Assembly: GCA_900769175.1 (NCBI GenBank)
Contig: CAAGFP010000246.1
Span: forward strand, 1-7,465
Direction of reading: 5' to 3'
DNA: 7,465 nt
Source of the DNA: Lachnospiraceae bacterium
GTDB lineage: Bacteria > Bacillota > Clostridia > Lachnospirales > Lachnospiraceae
The notes under the pieces were generated by a model. The model was given only the letters and a program-made list of their open reading frames with translations. It was not told the origin of the DNA and searched no databases. Position numbers and translations under genes: made by a program. The first letter of the stretch is position 1, and every line of letters starts with the position of its first letter. This document shows positions 1 through 6,671 of the stretch, one piece after another.

Positions 1-376
1 ATTCATAGTACTGACCGGTAAAAATATACCCTTCACCGCCTTCTCCGGAATCTATGAAATTGCTGACCACATGATGATTTGTGACAATATACTGGGCCTC
101 TTTTTTGGATTCTCCTACGAAAAATCCACTGCCGGCTGAAACATCGCCTTCTCCTAATTCCTGAATAGACATAAAGTTCTCTCCATCCGTGATGCAGTAA
201 TGTGCGCCCGTAACATGGAAGCAGATTTTCACAACGCCTTCTTTCACCCCATTATCGAATGCATATACGCGACTGGGAACTGCAAGCATTGCGGTAATAA
301 CAATCAGTGCCGCCAACATAAATACAACGACTTTTTTCATTGTGTTTTTCACTTGATTCTTCATATTGTTTTTCAT
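1..376 (-). CDS. Exported trypsin/HtrA-like serine protease, N-terminal part (runs off left edge)
   Basis: Only the first 125 codons are present; the gene continues beyond base 1. The start is ATG at 374-376, preceded on the minus strand by AGAGAGGA (381-388), which overlaps the upstream phosphatase stop region. Residues 1-15 are lysine-rich and 16-33 are hydrophobic, followed by PSRVYA, a good signal peptidase I site after about residue 39, so export is expected. The mature part shows GSGFFVG (about 82-88) and IVTNHHVV (97-104). This matches the GSGF...TNxHVV block of trypsin-2/HtrA-type peptidases, making His102 the likely catalytic histidine. The Asp and Ser of the triad, and any PDZ or anchoring domain, lie outside the window. 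It sits 13 nt after the PP2C gene and is probably co-transcribed. Family assignment is from motifs; substrate is unknown. Because the active-site Ser is unseen, an inactive homologue cannot be excluded. Confidence 0.8.
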   Translation of the reverse strand, partial: MKNNMKNQVKNTMKKVVVFMLAALIVITAMLAVPSRVYAFDNGVKEGVVKICFHVTGAHYCITDGENFMSIQELGEGDVSAGSGFFVGESKKEAQYIVTNHHVVSNFIDSGEGGEGYIFTGQYYE

Positions 377-389
377 TTTATCCTCTCTT

Positions 390-1169
390 TTACATTACGC
401 ACTTTACGACAAGTGCAGTATAGTTATCCTGATTTCTTTTCGCATGTGCAATGATTCCGTTATTGATTAAATCAACCATAATATCGGGATTGTCAGCACT
501 TAAGCAATTGAACACTTCTTCTTCGGTGAGCACTCCGCCAACTCCGTCGGAACAGGCAAGAAGCACATCATCCTTCCTTAAATGAAGCGGACGATAAAAT
601 CTGTCGACCTCATCCATGCCTGTCATTCCCAAAAACTGGGTAAGTGCATTCGCCTCCGGATCACTTTTTCCGATATTCGGATCGAAGTTTCCTTCCCGGA
701 TGCTAATGATATCTTCCCGATTGCAGACATTATGTTCTGCATTGATTCGAACCAGTGAATTTCCTCTTTTCAGATATAAGAAACTGTCACCAACACTTAC
801 ATAATATAGTTCATCCTGATAAATGACACATACAACTGCGGTACTTCCTCCCTGTCCGTCAAGGAGCCGCTCCACCTCAGCGGTAGCTTCATAAATCGCT
901 GATTCAATCTGACTGTTTATGTCTGCATTTCGATTCATTCGGAAGAATGAATTTCGAAGAACATTGATTGCCGCTTCACTTGCGACCTTTCCGTCCTTCA
1001 TTCCTCCCATTCCGTCACAAACAACGAACAGAAGTCCTTCATCGCGCATTGCTTTAACGTCGAATGCATTTGCGAAAGCAAAGGAATCCTCCTGCCTTGC
1101 CCTTGCACCCACATTCTGAAGATTTGCCACATGATAGGACAATCTTTTATTTACTGCATCCAATGCCAT
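390..1169 (-). CDS. PP2C-family Ser/Thr protein phosphatase
   Basis: A 259-residue soluble protein, close to the usual size of bacterial PP2C (PPM) catalytic domains such as PrpC/Stp. Motifs in order: ARQEDSF (24-30), VVCDGMGG (49-56), GSTAVV (108-113), VGDSFLYL (126-133), ACSDGVGG (205-212) and QDNYTALVV (247-255). Asp28, Asp52/Gly53, Asp208 and Asp248 supply the expected two-metal site, so an active Mn/Mg-dependent phosphatase is predicted. No signal peptide or membrane segment is seen. The ATG lies 2 nt after the FHA gene stop, and its ribosome binding site (AGGAGA) sits inside the end of that gene, suggesting translational coupling. Known family role: reversing Ser/Thr phosphorylation by Hanks-type kinases. 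Inference: it dephosphorylates the two upstream kinases and the FHA protein. It lacks the sensor or regulatory domains of SpoIIE/RsbU-type members. Confidence 0.93.
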   Translation of the reverse strand: MALDAVNKRLSYHVANLQNVGARARQEDSFAFANAFDVKAMRDEGLLFVVCDGMGGMKDGKVASEAAINVLRNSFFRMNRNADINSQIESAIYEATAEVERLLDGQGGSTAVVCVIYQDELYYVSVGDSFLYLKRGNSLVRINAEHNVCNREDIISIREGNFDPNIGKSDPEANALTQFLGMTGMDEVDRFYRPLHLRKDDVLLACSDGVGGVLTEEEVFNCLSADNPDIMVDLINNGIIAHAKRNQDNYTALVVKCVM

Positions 1170-1171
1170 TT

Positions 1172-1780
1172 CTATTCTCCTAATTTAAGTCCGTCTTTCC
1201 ATGTAAATTTATCATTACAGAAAGGAATGAAAAGAAGTTTTGTATCGCCAAATTCAATGATGTCATAAATCTGTAATTTAGCAGGTACATACACCGGTTC
1301 TTCATTTAAATAAATGTTATTGGAACTTTCTCCGGGAATCAGATGGAAGTTGTTATGCTTGTCATCATAACCGAGTCTTGCATGATTCTCTCTGGAAATA
1401 GTGGTATCTCCCTTAATGCAGATATCCATTTTCTCTCCACGTCCGATCGTGTTATTCTTTGCATAAATTCTGAAGTCCTTTCCTTTATCCGGTCCTTCAA
1501 TACATACAAGCCAGCCCACAACGGGTTCGAGCTTCATGGTTTTCTGGAACACACCTACGGTTTTGCCGATATCTTCACTCTTCCCAGCATATCCGGAAGG
1601 TGCTACCGTTGCTCCGATTTCTTCGCCTGAAGGTGCATAGTTTGAGGATGCAACTGTTTTTCCGACTCCCTGCGCATCTCCACCGAAATTAATTCTGTTT
1701 ACTGCACTGTTGCAATAGGGACAGGATCTGTTTACATCCGAATCAAATACATGTCCGTTTCCGCATTCTACGTATGCCAT
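1172..1780 (-). CDS. Zinc-ribbon and FHA domain protein with three GxTV repeats
   Basis: A 202-residue cytoplasmic protein. The N-terminus has Cys6-x3-His10...Cys20-x2-Cys23 (CGNGH and CPYC), a probable single-zinc ribbon. Residues 39-86 form three ungapped 16-residue units starting VGKTVA, IGATVA and IGKTVG, which place Thr42, Thr58 and Thr74 exactly 16 residues apart. Residues about 89-188 are an FHA domain: IGRGE (112-116), TTISRENHA (126-134) and NNIYLNE (154-160) carry the Arg, Ser, His and Asn positions used for phosphothreonine binding. Start: ATG at 1778-1780 with AAAGGAG spaced upstream. It lies 103 nt after the second kinase and 2 nt before the phosphatase gene. By family knowledge it reads phosphothreonine marks; by inference the repeat threonines are kinase substrates, which could allow self-binding or chaining as in GarA/OdhI-type FHA switches. 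The output partner is unknown. Confidence 0.92.
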   Translation of the reverse strand: MAYVECGNGHVFDSDVNRSCPYCNSAVNRINFGGDAQGVGKTVASSNYAPSGEEIGATVAPSGYAGKSEDIGKTVGVFQKTMKLEPVVGWLVCIEGPDKGKDFRIYAKNNTIGRGEKMDICIKGDTTISRENHARLGYDDKHNNFHLIPGESSNNIYLNEEPVYVPAKLQIYDIIEFGDTKLLFIPFCNDKFTWKDGLKLGE

Positions 1781-1827
1781 CTTCTTTTCTCCTTTATGTT
1801 TTTATTTATATTCTTTTAATGCCATCT

Positions 1828-1885
1828 GAGCATTTCGCAAGCGACCGTGCTCGGCGCGAGAATGTGCCAAGGCACATTCTTTTTT
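1828..1885. repeat. Cluster of palindromes in the kinase-FHA gap
   Basis: The 103-nt gap between the second kinase and the FHA gene contains nested inverted repeats. GAGCA (1828-1832) pairs with TGCTC (1848-1852) around an inner TCGC-AA-GCGA (1835-1844). CTCG-GCG-CGAG (1850-1860) overlaps it as an alternative stem. A perfect 10-bp inverted repeat follows at 1859-1868 and 1871-1880. The GC-rich 1836-1860 stretch contrasts with the AT-rich flanks. It may be a dispersed palindromic element, an RNA processing or stabilising structure between two operon parts, or an attenuator. The copy number elsewhere in the genome cannot be seen from here. Confidence 0.6.
1859..1885 (+). terminator. Possible intrinsic terminator, plus-strand orientation
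   Basis: The perfect repeat AGAATGTGCC / GGCACATTCT (1859-1868 and 1871-1880, 2-nt centre) is followed on the plus strand by five further T residues (1881-1885), the form of a rho-independent terminator for rightward transcripts. No plus-strand gene feeds it in this window. On the minus strand the T run becomes an A run before the stem, and no U tract follows, so it should not end the kinase-FHA transcript by the standard mechanism. It overlaps the last 2 nt of the second kinase gene (its TAA stop is complement 1884-1886). It could block antisense transcription into the kinase gene, or simply be part of the palindromic element. Confidence 0.4.
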
Positions 1886-3977
1886 AATATGTTTTATCAA
1901 ATACCAATTCTACGGTATAATCATCCAAATCTACCTCTCCGACAATGAATTCCATATCCCCGGTCAGGCAGGTAACCATAATCGTTCCGTTTTGTGCACT
2001 GAGATTTAAGTGTGTATAATAGGAGTTTTTGTCATTTATCATTTGCTCACTATCGTTGTATCTGCTTCCTCTGCGCACTTTATGAAGCTCAGAATTAAAC
2101 GCCTGATTGTTGAAAATAACGAAATAATAGTAATTCTCATCACAGACAGCTCTGTCTACATGCCAGTTTGCATTGAAATATTCAACACCGATTAAGTTGC
2201 TCTTTAATGTGGTCATATCCATTTCATACAAGGCGTCACCTTCATCTGAAGTGACTGCAGAAATGTAAATGGTATTTCCGTATCCGGTAATTGATTTAAT
2301 TGTCAGCCCGGATTCATTAAAAATAATGTTACTCTTTCCTTTTTTGAAATCCTTGAATTTAATCTGATAAACTACATCACGGTCTTCATAAACAAAGGAA
2401 TCTTCAAGCATATAGCAGTTTGCACCACCGTCTACCATAGGACCTTCAATGGCTCTCGTGCTGTTTTTCTTCACATATACAAGCTGGTATACGGAGCCTT
2501 GTTTTATCAATGCAAATACGCCTTTGTTATTCATCCAGATTTTGAATACATCTCCGGAGTAGGCGCTTAACTCTTCAAGTATTCCGCTGTCTTTTCCGTC
2601 AAGGCTTGTATAATATGCAGTATTCGAGGTCACATAAGCAATATATCCTTTTTTATACTCCCAGAAACTCATATTGGTCGATCCGGTGTATTTAACCACA
2701 TTACCATCTAACATAATAGAGTCATCGGTTGTATACAAATATCCTTCTGAAATATCGGTACAATATCCGACACCACCGGATATGTTATTTCTGGTCTGCT
2801 GATCGAAGGTTCCGTAATTATTACTGTTACCGAGTGCTATCGCAAGAATACCGCCACCGCCGACAAGACCAACCACGCCGATTCCGACAATTCCCAATAC
2901 TACTACGATTGCAGCAATTACCACGGGGATGACCCATTTCTTTTTCTTCTTTACGGGTGCCGCATTCGCGGTATTCGTAGTTGTTTGCTCTGCCTGTGTT
3001 GCAGTCGGGTTATTTCCTGCCGGATTCGTTTCCGGCTTTTGTTCCAAAGAGGCCGGAGTTGATTCCTGCGTTTCTTTTGCATCCGATGTATCGTTTCCAA
3101 CCAAAGCTTCCTTGAATTCTCCCATTGTCTGGAAACGTTCATTCGGTTGTACGCCCATTGCTTTAAGAATTGCTTCTTCCTTCTTTTCAGGAAGCTGAAC
3201 TCCAAGGCTGCTCGGCGGTACCAAATCGTCCACTTCCAACCGGTCAATGGAATCCATGGGTCTTTTACCGGTAATCGCATAATAGAAAGATGCACCTACC
3301 GTGTAAACATCCGTGAACGGTCCCTGTTTTCCGTGTCTGGTATATTGTTCTTTCGGGGCAAAACCATGTTTTAAAACAACATCAAGGCTTCGGCTCTTAT
3401 CTCCGATACTGTATCTTGCAGCGCCAAAGTCAAGCAGTTTCACCTTTCCGTCTTTGGTAATAAAAATATTATCCGGAGTCACATCTCTGTGCACAATTCC
3501 TTTGGAATGCACCACAGCCAATGCCTCAATAATCGGGAGTAAAATTCTCTCTGCATCCTCATACGGAATTTTGCCGCCGTTTCTTTTGATATAATCATCA
3601 AAGCTTTCGCCTTCCACATAATCCATTACAAAATATGCGGTTCCGTTCTCCTCAAAGTAGGTATGTATTTTTACTATACTTTCATTTCCTACAAACTGGG
3701 CAAGCGTTTCGGCTTCCTGTAAAAAGCAGGCAATTCCGTATTTAAAACTTTCTCCGCGCTCGCCGCTGTGAGGCATAACAGTGGTTGCTTCCGTTCGGGT
3801 TGCAAGGGTATCGGGGAAGAATTCCTTAATTGCAACTTTTCCTCCGGTTTTGTGATCCTCCGCCCTGTATGTAATACCGAATCCACCCTGTCCGAGTACT
3901 TTATCGATTATGTACTGACCGGCTAATACAGTACCCTTTTTCAGAGCCAACGGATACTTTTCTTCTTCTGTTCCCAT
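1884..3977 (-). CDS. Membrane Ser/Thr protein kinase with a beta-propeller-like C-terminal domain
   Basis: A 697-residue Hanks-type kinase. Residues about 15-290 hold LGQGGFG (28-34), VAIK with Lys51, a helix-C Glu88, HRDVTPDN (163-170, catalytic Asp165, Asn170), DFG (183-185), FAPKEQY (206-212) and FTDVYTVG (221-228); all core catalytic residues are present. The catalytic-loop Lys is replaced by Thr167. A Thr/Gln/Pro-rich linker (about 291-342) leads to KKKKK and a Gly-rich hydrophobic segment (about 348-383). Residues about 400-697 are rich in short strands with roughly seven aromatic/Gly-Asp repeats (near 411, 443, 485, 524, 566, 613 and 662), resembling a seven-bladed propeller sensor as in PknD or the DUF5050 type; this is a pattern-based guess. 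The ATG at 3975-3977 has AGGAGG (3983-3988) 5 nt upstream. It is the paralogue of the gene just upstream. The ligand or stimulus is unknown. Confidence 0.93.
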   Translation of the reverse strand: MGTEEEKYPLALKKGTVLAGQYIIDKVLGQGGFGITYRAEDHKTGGKVAIKEFFPDTLATRTEATTVMPHSGERGESFKYGIACFLQEAETLAQFVGNESIVKIHTYFEENGTAYFVMDYVEGESFDDYIKRNGGKIPYEDAERILLPIIEALAVVHSKGIVHRDVTPDNIFITKDGKVKLLDFGAARYSIGDKSRSLDVVLKHGFAPKEQYTRHGKQGPFTDVYTVGASFYYAITGKRPMDSIDRLEVDDLVPPSSLGVQLPEKKEEAILKAMGVQPNERFQTMGEFKEALVGNDTSDAKETQESTPASLEQKPETNPAGNNPTATQAEQTTTNTANAAPVKKKKKWVIPVVIAAIVVVLGIVGIGVVGLVGGGGILAIALGNSNNYGTFDQQTRNNISGGVGYCTDISEGYLYTTDDSIMLDGNVVKYTGSTNMSFWEYKKGYIAYVTSNTAYYTSLDGKDSGILEELSAYSGDVFKIWMNNKGVFALIKQGSVYQLVYVKKNSTRAIEGPMVDGGANCYMLEDSFVYEDRDVVYQIKFKDFKKGKSNIIFNESGLTIKSITGYGNTIYISAVTSDEGDALYEMDMTTLKSNLIGVEYFNANWHVDRAVCDENYYYFVIFNNQAFNSELHKVRRGSRYNDSEQMINDKNSYYTHLNLSAQNGTIMVTCLTGDMEFIVGEVDLDDYTVELVFDKTY

Positions 3978-4065
3978 ATCTTCCTCCTTTTACGACTTAT
4001 AACTACATCTATTTCATTTTACAAAAAAAGCCATCGAAAATCAACAATATTATATCCTTATCCCT

Positions 4066-5157
4066 TTATAAAATAGGAACGAGCAGGCCAAAAAAGTTGT
4101 TTGTCCCAAGAATAATCGCAATAATTCCACCGGTTCCCAAAAGCCCCAGTACTCCGAATCCGATGATTCCCAAGGCCAGCACCACCACACCGATCAGAAC
4201 GGGAAGAAGCCATTTCTTTCTTTGGAAAATGCTCTCTTCATTATCGGAAGGTGTTTCTTCAACCCCGGTTGTTGAAGAAAGCAATGCTGCTTTGAATTCT
4301 TCCATTGAACGGAAGCGGTCAGCCGGATTAATTCCCATCGCTTTCATAATCGCAGCTTCCTGTGCTGCGCTAAGCTTCGCACCCAGACGGCTTGGTGGAA
4401 TCAGGATATCACGTTCCAGACGGTCAATGGAATCCACCGGACGTTTTCCGGTAATCGCGAAATAGAAGGTCGCACCCACCGAATAAATATCCGTAAACGG
4501 TCCCTGCTTTCCGTGTCTGGTATACTGCTCCTTTGGTGCGAAGCCATGTTTTAATACAACATCAAGACTTCGGCTTTTATCTCCGACACTGTACCTCGCA
4601 GCCCCGAAATCAAGCAGCTTCACTTCTCCGTTTCCTGTGATAAAAATATTATCCGGAGTTACATCTCTGTGCACAATTCCTTTGGAATGCACGATACCGA
4701 GGGCTTCAATGACCGGAATCAGGATTCTTTGTGCTTCCTCATAAGGAATCCTTCCTCCGCGGCGATTGATAAAGACATCAAAGCTTTCCCCTTCAATATA
4801 GTCCATCACGAAATACGCGGTTCCGTTTTCTTCGAAATAATTATGTATTTTAATGATATTATTATTTCCCACAAACTGCGCTAACGTTTTTGCTTCCTGC
4901 AAAAAACAGGTAATTCCGTATCGGAAGCTGTCCCCACGTTCTCCACTATGCGGAAGGACAGTCGTAGACTCTATACGTGTTGCCAGCGTATCCGGGAAAA
5001 ACTCTTTGATTGCAACCTTTCCGCCGGTTTTATATATGGTCGCCATATAGGTGATACCGAATCCACCCTGCCCAAGCACTTTATCGATAATATATTGTCC
5101 TGCCAATACAGTCCCTTTTTTCAGCGCAAGCGGGTATTGTTCTTCTTCTGTTCCCAT
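4066..5157 (-). CDS. Membrane Ser/Thr protein kinase without sensor domain
   Basis: A 363-residue Hanks-type kinase, aligned without gaps to its downstream neighbour over residues 1-290, about 80% identical by hand count. It keeps LGQGGFG (28-34), Lys51, Glu88, HRDVTPDN (163-170), DFG (183-185) and FAPKEQY (206-212), so it should be active. The linker is much shorter than in the paralogue (about 291-312). A Gly-rich hydrophobic segment (about 316-350) follows RKK, then the protein stops after a 13-residue tail beginning TNNFFG, where the paralogue continues for some 300 more residues. The ATG at 5155-5157 has GGAGGT (5162-5167) 4 nt upstream, and the start lies 28 nt after hemZ, suggesting read-through from the hemZ operon. 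Role inferred: a sensor-less partner, possibly heterodimerising with or phosphorylated by the longer kinase. It may be a truncated duplicate or a purposely short form; no decay is seen in the catalytic core. Confidence 0.92.
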   Translation of the reverse strand: MGTEEEQYPLALKKGTVLAGQYIIDKVLGQGGFGITYMATIYKTGGKVAIKEFFPDTLATRIESTTVLPHSGERGDSFRYGITCFLQEAKTLAQFVGNNNIIKIHNYFEENGTAYFVMDYIEGESFDVFINRRGGRIPYEEAQRILIPVIEALGIVHSKGIVHRDVTPDNIFITGNGEVKLLDFGAARYSVGDKSRSLDVVLKHGFAPKEQYTRHGKQGPFTDIYSVGATFYFAITGKRPVDSIDRLERDILIPPSRLGAKLSAAQEAAIMKAMGINPADRFRSMEEFKAALLSSTTGVEETPSDNEESIFQRKKWLLPVLIGVVVLALGIIGFGVLGLLGTGGIIAIILGTNNFFGLLVPIL

Positions 5158-5185
5158 ACGAACCTCCGATGTATGATCATACTCT

Positions 5186-6670
5186 CTATTTCCAGTCCCT
5201 AAATAATGCTTTCTTTCTCTCTATCATTTCATCGATTTTATCAATATAGAGAGCAACGTCTTTTACATTGTCGCATCGTTCAATCCTGCCATCCTGATAC
5301 ACACGTTTCGATACCACTCCGGCTCCGCAGGCAACAATGTTTTGTACTTCTTCCATGATTAAAATATTATAAATTCCGTACTTTCCTTCTTTGGCATATC
5401 CGACATTCTCCAGATTTCCTGCCATGTTTTTCTGTCTGTAGAGATAATAAGGAACCATGCCTAAGCTTCTCGCCCCTTCTGATGCAATCTGCATCATTTC
5501 TTCAGGGTCGCCAAATATTTCCATACCATTTTCCTCAACGAAGGAGCGCATCTTCGACGCCCTTTTTATGGCAAGGGAATGAACGGTCAGACTGTCAGGG
5601 CGAAGTTTTGAAATCTCATCCAGCGTCTTTCTTACATGTTCCGGTTTCTCCTGCGGAAGTCCCAGAATAATGTCCATATTGATGTTGTCAAACCCACAGT
5701 TTCTCGCAAGATGAAATGTATCAATCGTCTCCTTGACACTGTGCTGCCTACCGATATACTTCAATGTCTCTTCATTCATCGTCTGTGGATTGACACTGAT
5801 TCGGCTCACGTTATATTTCTTCATCACCAAAAGCTTCTCTTCGGTAATACTGTCAGGTCTGCCGGATTCCACCGTAAATTCATAGAGATGTTCAAACGAA
5901 AAAATCTCCGTAACCGTTTTCAATAACCGCTCAAGGTGCTGTTTCGATAACGCCGTCGGTGTACCGCCTCCGATATATATGGTATTGCATTTCTTATCTT
6001 TAAACTCTTCTGCGCAATATTCCAGCTCCCGCTGCAGGCAATCCAGATACTCATCAATCCGTTTTTGCCACTTCCCAATCGGATTCGACGTGAACGAACA
6101 ATACAAACAGGTCGTCGGGCAGAACGGAATTCCAATATAAAGGCTGTATCCGTTGTCATAATCGAGAGGGGATAAAATATTGCGTTCCCGCTTTGCAATT
6201 TCAATCCCGAGTTTCTTTTTCTCATCGCCCACACGATGTTCACGTTCTAAAATTTCACAGATTTCTTCTTCGCTTTTCCCTGCCTCTAAATATGATAAAG
6301 CAATTTTGGTCGGACGGATTCCGGTTAAATTTCCCCAGGGAAGCTCTCTTTTCAAAAAGTCCACCATGGAATCATAAAAAAACAGTTTCACCTGATTCTT
6401 AAACCCGGCAATCTGGTTTACATAACTTTCATCCATGGTGTAACTGCGCATCTCCTTTGTATCCGGGCTGTCTGCGTGCGCATTGAAAAAAGAAAGAATC
6501 AATTGGGCGCAATGATTCTTTTCATCAATAAAAAGAGAGACCAAATTCGTTTGGTCATTCGGTTCTTCCCCAGCCTTAATAAAAGCGATTTCTTCTTTCG
6601 GAAAAAATGCCTTCACAAGAGAATGCAGATCATATTCATATTCGTGATTCGGACTGTTAATTTGTATCAT
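5186..6670 (-). CDS. hemZ: HemZ-type radical SAM protein (coproporphyrinogen III dehydrogenase-like)
   Basis: A 494-residue protein from the chosen start, near the roughly 500 residues of Bacillus subtilis HemZ. Residues 184-191 hold the radical SAM 4Fe-4S motif Cys-x3-Cys-x2-Cys (FCPTTCLYC), followed by YIGGGTPTAL (about 232-241, SAM-binding GGGTP) and the C-terminal HemZ block YRQKNMAGNLENVGYA (about 411-426). An N-terminal domain carrying WGNLTGIRPTKIA (about 112-124) separates it from the shorter HemN/HemW proteins. The family is linked to oxygen-independent conversion of coproporphyrinogen III to protoporphyrinogen IX; whether this strain makes haem is unknown. Start choice: ATG at 6668-6670 begins MIQINSPNHEYEYD, like family N-termini, and lies 1 nt after the preceding stop. 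The longer ORF starting at 6718 would overlap that gene by 47 nt and has no convincing ribosome binding site. The cysteine motif is intact. Confidence 0.9.
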   Translation of the reverse strand: MIQINSPNHEYEYDLHSLVKAFFPKEEIAFIKAGEEPNDQTNLVSLFIDEKNHCAQLILSFFNAHADSPDTKEMRSYTMDESYVNQIAGFKNQVKLFFYDSMVDFLKRELPWGNLTGIRPTKIALSYLEAGKSEEEICEILEREHRVGDEKKKLGIEIAKRERNILSPLDYDNGYSLYIGIPFCPTTCLYCSFTSNPIGKWQKRIDEYLDCLQRELEYCAEEFKDKKCNTIYIGGGTPTALSKQHLERLLKTVTEIFSFEHLYEFTVESGRPDSITEEKLLVMKKYNVSRISVNPQTMNEETLKYIGRQHSVKETIDTFHLARNCGFDNINMDIILGLPQEKPEHVRKTLDEISKLRPDSLTVHSLAIKRASKMRSFVEENGMEIFGDPEEMMQIASEGARSLGMVPYYLYRQKNMAGNLENVGYAKEGKYGIYNILIMEEVQNIVACGAGVVSKRVYQDGRIERCDNVKDVALYIDKIDEMIERKKALFRDWK

Positions 6671-6671
6671 A

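Noticed and set aside
200..454. Plus-strand ORF of 84 codons, and other short plus-strand ORFs across the window
   Set aside because: They lie opposite genes with clear motifs, are low-complexity or Cys/Phe/Arg-rich, and have no recognisable domain; they are reading-frame shadows.
1859..1880. The 10-bp inverted repeat as a terminator of the kinase transcript
   Set aside because: On the minus strand it is preceded by A residues and followed by a GC-rich stretch, with no U tract.
4049..4077. TATAAT on the minus strand (complement 4049-4054) between the two kinases as an internal promoter
   Set aside because: The -10 match is perfect, but only weak -35 candidates (CCTATT at 17 nt, TTCCTA at 19 nt) are present in AT-rich DNA, so it is not supported as a feature.
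3978..4106. Frameshift in a T run making the first kinase a broken copy of a full-length one
   Set aside because: Reading the other frames after the T6 tract gives no similarity to the sensor domain of the paralogue, and only 88 nt separate the genes, so the domain is absent rather than frameshifted.
1..5157. Type VII or type VI secretion, or anti-phage defence locus
   Set aside because: FHA, kinase and PP2C genes occur in such loci, but no secretion ATPase, WXG100, Tss or nuclease/effector gene is visible here.
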